Source: Actinomycetes bacterium
GTDB lineage: Bacteria > Actinomycetota > Thermoleophilia > RBG-16-64-13
Assembly: GCA_021815245.1 (NCBI GenBank)
Contig: JAKAHF010000094.1
Coordinates: 1 to 7,439 of the forward strand
Reading direction: 5' to 3'
Length of the DNA: 7,439 nucleotides
This document shows, one piece after another, positions 1-7,012 of this stretch. Within the stretch, counting starts at the first letter, position 1. The number at the start of each line of letters is the position of its first letter. The notes beneath the pieces were generated by a model. The model was given only the letters and a program-made list of their open reading frames with translations. It was not told the origin of the DNA and searched no databases. The position numbers were made by a program, and so were the translations under genes.

Positions 1-1
1 C

Positions 2-2185
2 AACGCCGACTTCCGCGTCAGTGATCCCCTGTCCATGGACCGCGTCATCCTGTTGCGCGACAGGGTCAAGCCCTATGAGTTCCCCGCCGACGGCAGCCCG
101 ATCGGCGTGTATCTCGGTATCGACATCGGCAGCGTTTCCACCAACCTGGTGGTCCTGGACGAAGCCGGCGAAGTGGTCAAGGAGATCTACGTCAAGACCG
201 AGGGCCGCCCCGTGGAGGTCGTCAACCGCGGCCTTGCCGAGATCTGGAACGAGATGGGCCCCCGCCTCACTATTCTGGGCGTGGCGACCACCGGTTCGGG
301 GCGCGAACTGATCGGTGAACTGATCGGCGCCGACACAGTCAACGACGAGATCACGGCTCACAAGACCGGCGCGACCTTCATCGGTCGCAAGCTTATCGAC
401 CGGGTGCCAGATACGATCTTCGAGATCGGCGGGCAAGACTCCAAGTTCATCAGCCTGCAGGACGGCGTCGTGGTCGACTTCGCTATGAACGAAGCCTGCG
501 CCGCGGGCACCGGGTCGTTCCTCGAAGAGCAGGCTGAGAAGCTCGGCATCAAGATCATCGGTGAGTTCGCCCAGTTGGCGCTCTCGTCACAGGCGCCCGT
601 GCGCCTCGGTGAGCGCTGTACCGTCTTCATGGAGCGCGACGTCAACTCGTACCTCCAGAGAGGCGCCGACAAGAAGGACCTCGTCGCCGGGCTCGCCTAC
701 TCCATCGCCTACAACTACCTCAACCGTTTGGTCGGTCGCAGGCACATCGGCGACACCATCTACTTCCAGGGCGGCACCGCCTACAACGACTCGGTGGCGG
801 CCGCGTTCAGCATGATTCTGGACAAAGACATCATCGTGCCGCCGCACAACGGCGTCGTCGGCGCGATCGGCGTCGCGCTGCTCGCGCGCGAGAAGATGTC
901 GGCGACGGGCGCGCCCTCCCGGTTCCGCGGCTGGGATCTCGACAAGGTCGACTACACCATTCGCGAATTCACCTGCAAGGGCTGCAGCAACGAGTGCGAT
1001 ATCCGCCAGTTCACCATCGGCGAAGAGAAGACCTACTGGGGCGACAAGTGCTCCGACCGCTACCGCAAGCGGGCCAAGGTTGACAAGGAGCCGATCATCC
1101 GCGACTTGGTCGAGTTCCGCAATGCTCTGCTGTTCTCGTATGTGACCGAGGCGGAGGACACCACGGCTCTGCTGCGCAGCGGCACCGGCGCCCCGCGCGG
1201 CACGATCGGCATCCCCCGCGCGATGTACACCTACGAGCGGCTCCCCTTCTGGGCGGCGCTGTTCAAGGGATGCGGCTTCGACGTCATGGTGTCGCGGCAG
1301 ACCGACAAGAAGATCCGCGAGTTGGGCATCGAGGGCGCGGTGGCCGAGCCCTGCTTCCCGATCAGGGTGGCGCACGGCCACGTGGCCGAGTTGCTGCAGG
1401 AGGGCGCCGACTACATCTTCCTGCCCAACCTGCTGAATGAAGAGACAGACCATCCCGACATCGAGTCACACGCCTGTCCCTGGGGCCAGACCCTGCCGCA
1501 CATCGTCAGGTTCGCCCCGCACTTCGAATCGTGGGGCGGCAAGTTCCTTCTGCCGACTTTGCACTTCAGGCGGGGCCCCGAGTACATCGGCGAGGCCTTC
1601 CGCGAGGCTCTCAAGCCGCTCGGCGTGCCCGGCGCGACAGTCGACGCCGCCCTCAAGGAGGCCTACGAGGCACAGGCCGAGTTCCGCTCGCGTCTCGTCA
1701 CGGCCGGCTCCGACGCCCTTGCCACGCTCACCGAGCATGACGAACTGGGCATCGTACTGGTGGGGCGTCCGTACAACATCTACGACGCCGGTGTGAACAT
1801 GGATATCCCGGCCAAGCTCCGCCGCTACTACGGCGTGAACCTCATACCGCTCGACTTCCTGCCCCTCTGGGGCCGCGATACCCGAACGGTCACCGAGAAC
1901 ATGTTCTGGAGCTACGGGCGCAAGATCCTGCAGGCGGCCGAGATCGTGGCCGAGCACCCCAACCTGCATATCATCTATATGACCAACTTCAAGTGCGGGC
2001 CCGACTCCTACATCAAGCACTATATCGGGGCGGCATCGCCGCAACCCTACCTGGTGCTGCAGTTCGACGAGCACACCAACGACGCCGGAGCCATGACGCG
2101 TTGCGAGGCCTATCTCGACAGCAAGGGCTTCCTGCGCTGGTGGGCTCGCGAGGATAGAGCCAAGCTACCGGTGAGTGAGAGCTGA
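2..2185 (+). CDS. Acyl-CoA dehydratase activase-like protein (BcrAD/BadFG ATPase + DUF2229/HgdA-like part), 5' partial
   Basis: Probable ATP-dependent electron activator related to HgdC. In that family ATP hydrolysis drives low-potential electrons from a [4Fe-4S] cluster to a dehydratase-type partner. Residues are counted from the Met at base 35. The ASKHA ATPase spans about 25-290: phosphate-1 loop GIDIGSVSTN (28-37), EIGGQDSK (130-137), the cluster Cys C154 in NEACAAGTG and C195 in GERCTVF, and the adenosine region QGGTAYN (245-251). A four-Cys motif follows (C314, C317, C321, C339). A DUF2229/HgdA-like region (about 390-690) has EPCFP (C440), CPWGQ (C481) and KCGPDS (C654). The frame is open to base 2 and the Met at 35 lacks a Shine-Dalgarno sequence, so the gene very likely starts upstream. 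Long relatives have tandem ATPase domains, and a first copy may lie outside the window. Its stop overlaps the next start by one base. The substrate is unknown. The family call is firm; the reaction is inference. Confidence 0.9.
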   Translation, partial: NADFRVSDPLSMDRVILLRDRVKPYEFPADGSPIGVYLGIDIGSVSTNLVVLDEAGEVVKEIYVKTEGRPVEVVNRGLAEIWNEMGPRLTILGVATTGSGRELIGELIGADTVNDEITAHKTGATFIGRKLIDRVPDTIFEIGGQDSKFISLQDGVVVDFAMNEACAAGTGSFLEEQAEKLGIKIIGEFAQLALSSQAPVRLGERCTVFMERDVNSYLQRGADKKDLVAGLAYSIAYNYLNRLVGRRHIGDTIYFQGGTAYNDSVAAAFSMILDKDIIVPPHNGVVGAIGVALLAREKMSATGAPSRFRGWDLDKVDYTIREFTCKGCSNECDIRQFTIGEEKTYWGDKCSDRYRKRAKVDKEPIIRDLVEFRNALLFSYVTEAEDTTALLRSGTGAPRGTIGIPRAMYTYERLPFWAALFKGCGFDVMVSRQTDKKIRELGIEGAVAEPCFPIRVAHGHVAELLQEGADYIFLPNLLNEETDHPDIESHACPWGQTLPHIVRFAPHFESWGGKFLLPTLHFRRGPEYIGEAFREALKPLGVPGATVDAALKEAYEAQAEFRSRLVTAGSDALATLTEHDELGIVLVGRPYNIYDAGVNMDIPAKLRRYYGVNLIPLDFLPLWGRDTRTVTENMFWSYGRKILQAAEIVAEHPNLHIIYMTNFKCGPDSYIKHYIGAASPQPYLVLQFDEHTNDAGAMTRCEAYLDSKGFLRWWAREDRAKLPVSES

Positions 2186-3597
2186 TGGGCACCGAGACCG
2201 ACACCGATATCGCCCGCAAGGCAGGCGGCAACGGCAAGACGAGCCCCCAGGCGGGCACCAGCGCCGTCGCCCAGGCGACCGGCGCAACCCCGGCGGCGGT
2301 GGCTCGGCCTTCGGCCCTTCGTGGAGCTGAGGAGAGCCCGCAGAAGACCGACGTCAACATCCACGGCCGCACGCTATGGCTTACCCGCATGCCCTACGGC
2401 GGCTCGCGCATGCTGGCCGCAGCGTTCAGGTCAATCGGTCTTGACGCTCGGGTGACGCCCGACGAAGACGCGCGCACGCTCGAGCTGGGCGGCAAGTACA
2501 CGTCGGGCGACGAGTGCTACCCCCAGAGGATCGTGCTCGGCGACTACATGAAGCTCGTCGAAGATGACGGTTGCGACGCAAGCAAGACCGCCTTCCTCCT
2601 CCCCACGGCCAATGGTCCCTGCCGTTTCGGCCAGTACGTGTCGCTGCTGCGCCGCATCCTTGACGAGCAGGGCTACCACGACCTGCCTATCGTGTCGTTC
2701 ACTTCGGCCAACGGCTACGCCGGCATCGGAGAGCAGGCCAGCGCCCTCATCCGCACAGCCTGGCGGGCCGTTCTGGTGCAGGACATCCTACTCAAGCTGC
2801 TGCTCATGATCAGGCCCTACGAGGTCAACGCCGGCGAGACCGACAAGGTCTATCTCGATATGCTCGACGTCATGGGTGAGATCGTCAGCCGCCAGGGACT
2901 GAGCAACAAGCAGCGCATGGCCGACATCCTGATCGGCCTCGGCACGGTCAAGAAAGCGTTCCTCGCTATCCCGGTCAGGCAGGAAGACCGGCCGCTCATC
3001 GGCGTGGTCGGCGAGATCTTCTGCCGCCTCAACACGTTCTCCAACAACGAACTGCTGCGCCATATCGAAGCGCAGGGCGGCGAATGCTGGTTGACCGGCA
3101 TCGGCGAATGGGTGTGGTACACCAACAAAGAGGCCTTCAGACGCCACCGTGAGGAGAAGACGCGTTTCACCAAGCCGTGGCTGCGTACCTACATCACGTA
3201 CCGCCTCATGCACGGTGACGAGAAAGCCCTCATGAAGCAGTTCGTCGACTACTTCGCACGCAGGCCCGAACCGCACATCGACGAGGTTCTCGAGTTGGCG
3301 CACCCCTACCTGCCTCAGGCGGGAGCGCTCGGCGAGATGGTGCTCTCCACGGGCGGGGCCATCGCCTACTACAAGCGAGGAGCCGATGGCATCGTCGACA
3401 TCAGTCCTTTCACATGCATGAACGGCATCGTCACAGAAGCCATCTACCCGCGAGTGAGCAAGGACCACGACAGCATCCCCATCCGGGTGTTCTACTTCGA
3501 CGGCACCAACAGCGACCTCGACCGTGATGTAGGCATCTTCCTCGAGTTGGCCAAGACCTACAAGCGGCGCAAGAAGGTCAAGGCTTCGGTCAAATGA
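2185..3597 (+). CDS. HgdB-like 2-hydroxyacyl-CoA dehydratase-related iron-sulfur protein
   Basis: A 470-residue protein resembling the HgdB-like C-terminal part of the large fused activase proteins. Residues 1-57 are a low-complexity Ala/Gly/Thr/Pro-rich segment without recognisable fold. The conserved region starts at about 60 (GRTLWLTRMPYG). Candidate cluster ligands are C111 in GDECYP, C146 in NGPCRFGQY and C411 in SPFTCMNG; C280 in GEIFCRLN is also in a conserved-looking context. There is no signal peptide or membrane segment, so it should be cytoplasmic; the C-terminus is basic (KRRKKVKASVK). The ATG sits inside the preceding stop (TGATG), with GGTGAG (2170-2175) nine bases upstream as a modest Shine-Dalgarno, implying coupled translation with the activase gene. 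By family it should receive electrons from that activase through a [4Fe-4S] or larger cluster. Whether it acts on an acyl-CoA or another substrate cannot be told. A later start near the conserved region cannot be excluded. Confidence 0.86.
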   Translation: MGTETDTDIARKAGGNGKTSPQAGTSAVAQATGATPAAVARPSALRGAEESPQKTDVNIHGRTLWLTRMPYGGSRMLAAAFRSIGLDARVTPDEDARTLELGGKYTSGDECYPQRIVLGDYMKLVEDDGCDASKTAFLLPTANGPCRFGQYVSLLRRILDEQGYHDLPIVSFTSANGYAGIGEQASALIRTAWRAVLVQDILLKLLLMIRPYEVNAGETDKVYLDMLDVMGEIVSRQGLSNKQRMADILIGLGTVKKAFLAIPVRQEDRPLIGVVGEIFCRLNTFSNNELLRHIEAQGGECWLTGIGEWVWYTNKEAFRRHREEKTRFTKPWLRTYITYRLMHGDEKALMKQFVDYFARRPEPHIDEVLELAHPYLPQAGALGEMVLSTGGAIAYYKRGADGIVDISPFTCMNGIVTEAIYPRVSKDHDSIPIRVFYFDGTNSDLDRDVGIFLELAKTYKRRKKVKASVK

Positions 3598-3604
3598 CCC
3601 TTGC

Positions 3605-3635
3605 GTGCGGAGTGACTGAGTTCGCTCTTCCGCAC
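3605..3635 (+). terminator. Possible hairpin downstream of the HgdB-like gene
   Basis: GTGCGGA (3605-3611) pairs perfectly with TCCGCAC (3629-3635). After a three-base bulge, GTGA (3612-3615) can pair with TCGC (3622-3625) using one G-U pair, leaving a six-base loop. It begins eight bases after the stop of the HgdB-like gene. No T-run follows, so it is not a classical Rho-independent terminator. It could slow transcription, stabilise the 3' end of the upstream message, or have no role. Confidence 0.35.
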
Positions 3636-3670
3636 CTGCCAGCGCGTTCTCCCCGGCGTCGCCCGGAAGC

Positions 3671-3676
3671 CTGAGG
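3671..3676 (+). promoter_or_regulatory. Ribosome binding site of the MMPL gene
   Basis: TGAGG at 3672-3676 lies five bases before the GTG at 3682. No ATG or GTG precedes it in frame after the in-frame stop at 3613. This supports GTG 3682 as the start, and the encoded N-terminus then matches the usual beginning of the family. The spacing is short but acceptable. Confidence 0.5.
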
Positions 3677-3681
3677 CCCCC

Positions 3682-6309
3682 GTGTTTGCGCGCATCGGCT
3701 CATTCGCGGTCCGTTTTCGTTGGTTCATCATCGCGGCCTGGCTGCTCGTCGCCGTCCTGCTCACCCTGCTGGCGCCCAACATCAACGACGTCGCCAACAG
3801 CGACCAAGCCAGCTTCCTGCCCAAGTCGGCGCCCAGTCTGCTAGCCCACGACATGGTCGTGGAGTACTTCCCCGATCGGGTGGCGCCGCTCAGCGCTGTG
3901 ATCGTGGTCGACGCCGGGCCCGACGAGCGAGTCGACGAAGGCGTGCCCGCGGACTATGTCGCCGGACTCACAGCCTGGTTGAGCGCGGGCACCTCGTCCG
4001 ACCCCCTGTTTTCGATCATCGACCAGGTGATCTCTCCCATTCAGGGCGACGAGCAGACCCGAGCCGTGCTCACGAGCGAAGACAAGCAGGTAGCGCTCGT
4101 GGTCGCCCGGTTCGAGGAGGGCGCGACCGACGCTCAGACTCAGAACGCGATCGAGGTCATCGAGAGCCGGCTCGCCGAGGCACCGGCTGCCGTCACGGTC
4201 TACGCCACCGGCGACGGGCCGATCATCGCGGCCTACAACTCCGAGACCCAGAGAAGCGTCGACTCGACCACCTGGATCACCATCGTGCTCGTGATCGTCA
4301 TTCTGCTCATCATCTACCGTTCGCCGGTCAGCCCGCTCGTGCCGCTCATCACGATAGCCCTCGCCTATCTCATCTCGCGCGGAGTTGTCGCCTATCTGGG
4401 CGCGCACGTGATGACCATCTCGGCCTACACCAACATCTTCATCATCGTCATCCTGTTCGGAGCGGGCACCGACTACTGCCTGTTTCTCATCAGTCGTTTC
4501 AGGGAGGAGATGACCGGAGCCGAGTCGCCGGCGCCCGCGACCAGGACCACCGTGAGGGCGGTCGGCGAGACCATCGCCTCGAGTGCCGGCACAGTGATCG
4601 TCGGAGTGGCCATGATGGCCACGGCCGAACTGGGCCTGTACAACACGAGCGGTCCCAGCTTGGCGATCGCCGTGGTGATCGCTCTGTTGGCGGGCCTGAC
4701 CCTCACGCCCGCGATGCTGACCGTCCTCGGGCATCACGCCTTCTGGCCTCGCAAGGCTCATCGCATCAAGGAGGCGGGCATCTGGGGTGCTTGGGCGGGC
4801 AAAGTGGTCAAGCGCCCTCTTGTGGCCTTCCTCGTGCCGATCATCGTGCTTGTGCCGCTCGCCATCTACGGGTCCGGCCTCGGTCGCGACTTCGACCTGC
4901 TCGCCGACCTGCCCAAAGACAATGAGCAGCGACTTGGGTTCGACGTGCTCGCCGAGCATTTCGGCGCAGGTCAGATGCAGCCGCTCACGCTGGTCGTGCT
5001 CGATCCCGCGGGAGCCGACACGCCACAGGGCATAACCGGAGCCGAGGAGCTGGAGAAGCGCCTTCTCTCCATCCCCCATGTGGCGCAAGTTCGGAGCTTC
5101 TTGGGCTCGTTGCCCGACAGAAGCACTCTAAGCGTAGTCGATCAGCTCGCCACCGTACGGCAGGGTGTCGACGACGGCATCGCCGGCCTCAAGGCCGCGG
5201 CCGGCGGCGGTGAGACCGCCGACGGCTCACAGTTGCAGTCGGCCGCTTCGCAGCTCTCCAGCGTCGGCGGATACCTACTGCAACTGGCCAAGGCATACCC
5301 CGATATCGACAGAACTGAAGGGTATGTCAGGGTCATGGCGGACCTAGTCGATCTCTCCGATCTGGGCAGCCAACTCTCCGGCGGATCGACGGCCACGGCC
5401 ATCGACGCGGCCATGCTCCGCCGGGCCCTCACCCTTCTCGACGGGGTCTCACAGGGGCTCGGCTCCCTCAGGGACTACATCAGCCTCCAGGATGCAGGCG
5501 CCATCCTTCTTCCCGATCTCTACATCAAGAGCAACGAAGGCCTGAAGGCGCTCCGCGATGCCTACATCTCCCCCGGCGGCGACGCCCTGCGCATGCAGGT
5601 GCTCCTCGACACGAGTCCCTACAGCGCCGAAGCCCTCGGCGCCGTCGAACGCATCAAGCAGACTTTGAGCGAAGCCGGAGTCGAGGGGTACGTACAGGGC
5701 AACTCGGCGGTGCTGCTCGATCTGCGCGAAGCCTCCGACCGAGACATGACCAAGGCGTTCATGTTCGTGCTGGGCGGCATCTTCGTGGTGCTGATCCTGC
5801 TGCTGCGGGCCCTGGTGGCCCCGATCTACCTGATTCTGACGATCTTGCTCTCGTACGCGGGCACACTCGGTGTGATGCGCGTGGTCTTCGTCGACATCAT
5901 GGGCACGGGCGGAGTCACCTGGTGGGTGCCGATGTTCATGTTCGTGATGCTCGTGGCGCTTGGCATGGACTACAACATCTTCCTCATCGGCAGAGTGAAG
6001 GAAGAGGTGTCTATCTCGGGTACCCGCGAAGGCACCCGGCACGCCCTGGCCCGCACCGGCGGCATCATCACCTCGGCCGGCATCATCATGGCCGGGACGT
6101 TCGCCAGCATGATGAGCGGCAGCATCCTCGGACTCTTGCAGATCGGTTTCGCGGTCGCCTTCGGCGTGCTGCTCGACACGTTCGTCGTGCGCACCACCCT
6201 CGTGCCGGCGCTCATCGTGCTACTGCAGCGCTGGAGTTGGTGGCCGCGCCGGGGCCCGGCCGGCCGCGCGCCGACGAGCGACACATCGCCGCCCGCCGAC
6301 GCCGGGTAG
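3682..6309 (+). CDS. MMPL/RND family membrane transporter
   Basis: An 875-residue inner-membrane exporter of the RND superfamily, MmpL type, expected to use the proton gradient to move lipids or other hydrophobic molecules. The GTG start gives FARIGSFAVRFRWFIIAAW, a typical basic lead-in to TM1 (about 15-31). Twelve membrane segments can be read: TM1, five between about 198 and 350, one at about 380-396, and five between about 691 and 845. The repeats match each other: GAGTDYCLFLISRF (260-273) and ALGMDYNIFLIGRV (759-772) carry the Asp-Tyr proton-relay pairs D264/Y265 and D763/Y764. The first extracytoplasmic loop (32-197) is shorter than the second (397-690), which includes a Ser/Gly/Ala-rich helical stretch at about 480-620. 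The tail is Pro/Arg-rich and cytoplasmic. It lies 84 bases after the HgdB-like gene on the same strand, so co-transcription is possible but unproven. The substrate is unknown. Confidence 0.92.
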   Translation: MFARIGSFAVRFRWFIIAAWLLVAVLLTLLAPNINDVANSDQASFLPKSAPSLLAHDMVVEYFPDRVAPLSAVIVVDAGPDERVDEGVPADYVAGLTAWLSAGTSSDPLFSIIDQVISPIQGDEQTRAVLTSEDKQVALVVARFEEGATDAQTQNAIEVIESRLAEAPAAVTVYATGDGPIIAAYNSETQRSVDSTTWITIVLVIVILLIIYRSPVSPLVPLITIALAYLISRGVVAYLGAHVMTISAYTNIFIIVILFGAGTDYCLFLISRFREEMTGAESPAPATRTTVRAVGETIASSAGTVIVGVAMMATAELGLYNTSGPSLAIAVVIALLAGLTLTPAMLTVLGHHAFWPRKAHRIKEAGIWGAWAGKVVKRPLVAFLVPIIVLVPLAIYGSGLGRDFDLLADLPKDNEQRLGFDVLAEHFGAGQMQPLTLVVLDPAGADTPQGITGAEELEKRLLSIPHVAQVRSFLGSLPDRSTLSVVDQLATVRQGVDDGIAGLKAAAGGGETADGSQLQSAASQLSSVGGYLLQLAKAYPDIDRTEGYVRVMADLVDLSDLGSQLSGGSTATAIDAAMLRRALTLLDGVSQGLGSLRDYISLQDAGAILLPDLYIKSNEGLKALRDAYISPGGDALRMQVLLDTSPYSAEALGAVERIKQTLSEAGVEGYVQGNSAVLLDLREASDRDMTKAFMFVLGGIFVVLILLLRALVAPIYLILTILLSYAGTLGVMRVVFVDIMGTGGVTWWVPMFMFVMLVALGMDYNIFLIGRVKEEVSISGTREGTRHALARTGGIITSAGIIMAGTFASMMSGSILGLLQIGFAVAFGVLLDTFVVRTTLVPALIVLLQRWSWWPRRGPAGRAPTSDTSPPADAG

Positions 6310-6344
6310 AGTCCCGGGGTCTTGGCCACGACGCCCGATCGGCG
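6302..6344. terminator. Weak hairpins in the convergent gap between the MMPL and corrinoid genes
   Basis: Only 38 bases separate the two convergent stop codons. CCGGG (6302-6306) pairs with CCCGG (6313-6317) across a six-base loop that includes the MMPL stop. CGCC (6332-6335) can pair with GGCG (6341-6344) across CGATC. Both stems are short and neither is followed by a T-run. A shared bidirectional terminator is conceivable but poorly supported. Confidence 0.2.
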
Positions 6345-6347
6345 GTT

Positions 6348-7007
6348 CTATTTCACGCGGCCCCGTTCGTTCACCAGCCCTTCGCAGATGCGCACGCCCT
6401 CCATGGCGTCGGTGCTCCACGAATCGGCGCCGGCGTAGTGGCAGACCTCACTGTCGATCGTCCCGCCGCCGAGTACCACCGGCGGCATATAGCCCAGCTC
6501 GTCGGCATGTTCCCGCACCAGGTCGACCACACGTTTCATGCTTTCGAAGGCGATCGAGATCAGCCCCGATAGGCAGAGAACGTCAGGCCGGTGCTTGGCC
6601 ACAGCCTCGAGAAAGCGCTCGTCGTGAACATCCTCACCAAGATCGACGACGGTGAACCCGAAGGTGCGCAGCGCCTGGCCGAACATGTTCTTGCCAATAT
6701 CGTGGATGTCGCCCGCGACCGTGCCGAGCACGATCACACCGACGGGTTCGCCTTGGAATTCGTCGACCTGATGGGGCTGGACGAGCTCGTAGACCTGCCG
6801 AAACACCTCACCCGCGAGGATGAGCGCCGCCAAGGCGTACTCCCCGCGTTCGTAGCGCTCTCCCACGAGTCTCATGGCCTGTTGGCAGGCCTTCAGGATC
6901 ACGAGAGGCGTCGTCGCGCCCTCGTCGAGCACTTCGCCGGTAAGCCGCAACACCTCGTCTTCTTCGAGCTCGACGATGGCGGCCGACAGCGCACCGAGCA
7001 GGTCCAT
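6348..7007 (-). CDS. Methyltransferase-type corrinoid (cobalamin-binding) protein, MtaC/MtbC/MttC-like
   Basis: A 219-residue cytoplasmic corrinoid protein that should carry a methyl group on cobalamin between a substrate-specific methyltransferase and a second methyltransferase. The N-terminal helical cap domain (B12-binding_2, about 1-85) begins MDLLGALSAAIVELEED. The Rossmann-like B12 domain (about 88-215) has the base-off signature D100-x-H102-x-x-G105 in GDIHDIGKN, with H102 the expected lower cobalt ligand. It also has S147-x-L149 in LCLSGLIS and the GGG at 180-182. The length is usual for stand-alone corrinoid proteins. The ATG at 7007 was chosen because the cap domain starts there and it lies five bases after the stop of the upstream regulator gene. 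The frame stays open further upstream, but that part only overlaps the regulator and is Pro/Gly/Arg-rich. No methyltransferase or activating ATPase gene is in the window, so the methyl donor is unknown. Confidence 0.94.
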   Translation of the reverse strand: MDLLGALSAAIVELEEDEVLRLTGEVLDEGATTPLVILKACQQAMRLVGERYERGEYALAALILAGEVFRQVYELVQPHQVDEFQGEPVGVIVLGTVAGDIHDIGKNMFGQALRTFGFTVVDLGEDVHDERFLEAVAKHRPDVLCLSGLISIAFESMKRVVDLVREHADELGYMPPVVLGGGTIDSEVCHYAGADSWSTDAMEGVRICEGLVNERGRVK

Positions 7008-7012
7008 GTCGC

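Noticed and set aside
35..37. ATG at 35 as the true start of the activase gene
   Set aside because: The frame is open back to base 2 and reads NADFRVSDPLS, with no Shine-Dalgarno before the ATG. The sequence looks like an inter-domain linker of a longer protein, so the gene is treated as 5' partial.
587..1453. - strand open frame of 288 codons opposite the activase gene
   Set aside because: Composition is Val/Ala/Asp/Arg-rich shadow sequence. The opposite strand carries clear activase motifs throughout.
3720..4925. Long + strand open frame of 401 codons in another frame within the MMPL gene
   Set aside because: Arg/His/Ser-rich and without domain features, as expected for a shifted frame of a high-GC gene.
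3841..5088. Long - strand open frame of 415 codons opposite the MMPL gene
   Set aside because: It is rich in His, Arg, Asp and Gly with no recognisable domain. It is the mirror of a real GC-rich membrane protein gene with strong motifs.
6061..6089. Direct repeat GGCATCATCA at 6061-6070 and 6080-6089
   Set aside because: It encodes the conserved GGIITSAGIIMAG segment of the MMPL transporter, so the repeat follows from the protein sequence.
6335..6342. Palindrome CCGATCGG in the convergent gap as an operator
   Set aside because: Only eight bases long and GC-rich, located between two stop codons far from any start. Chance is the simplest explanation.
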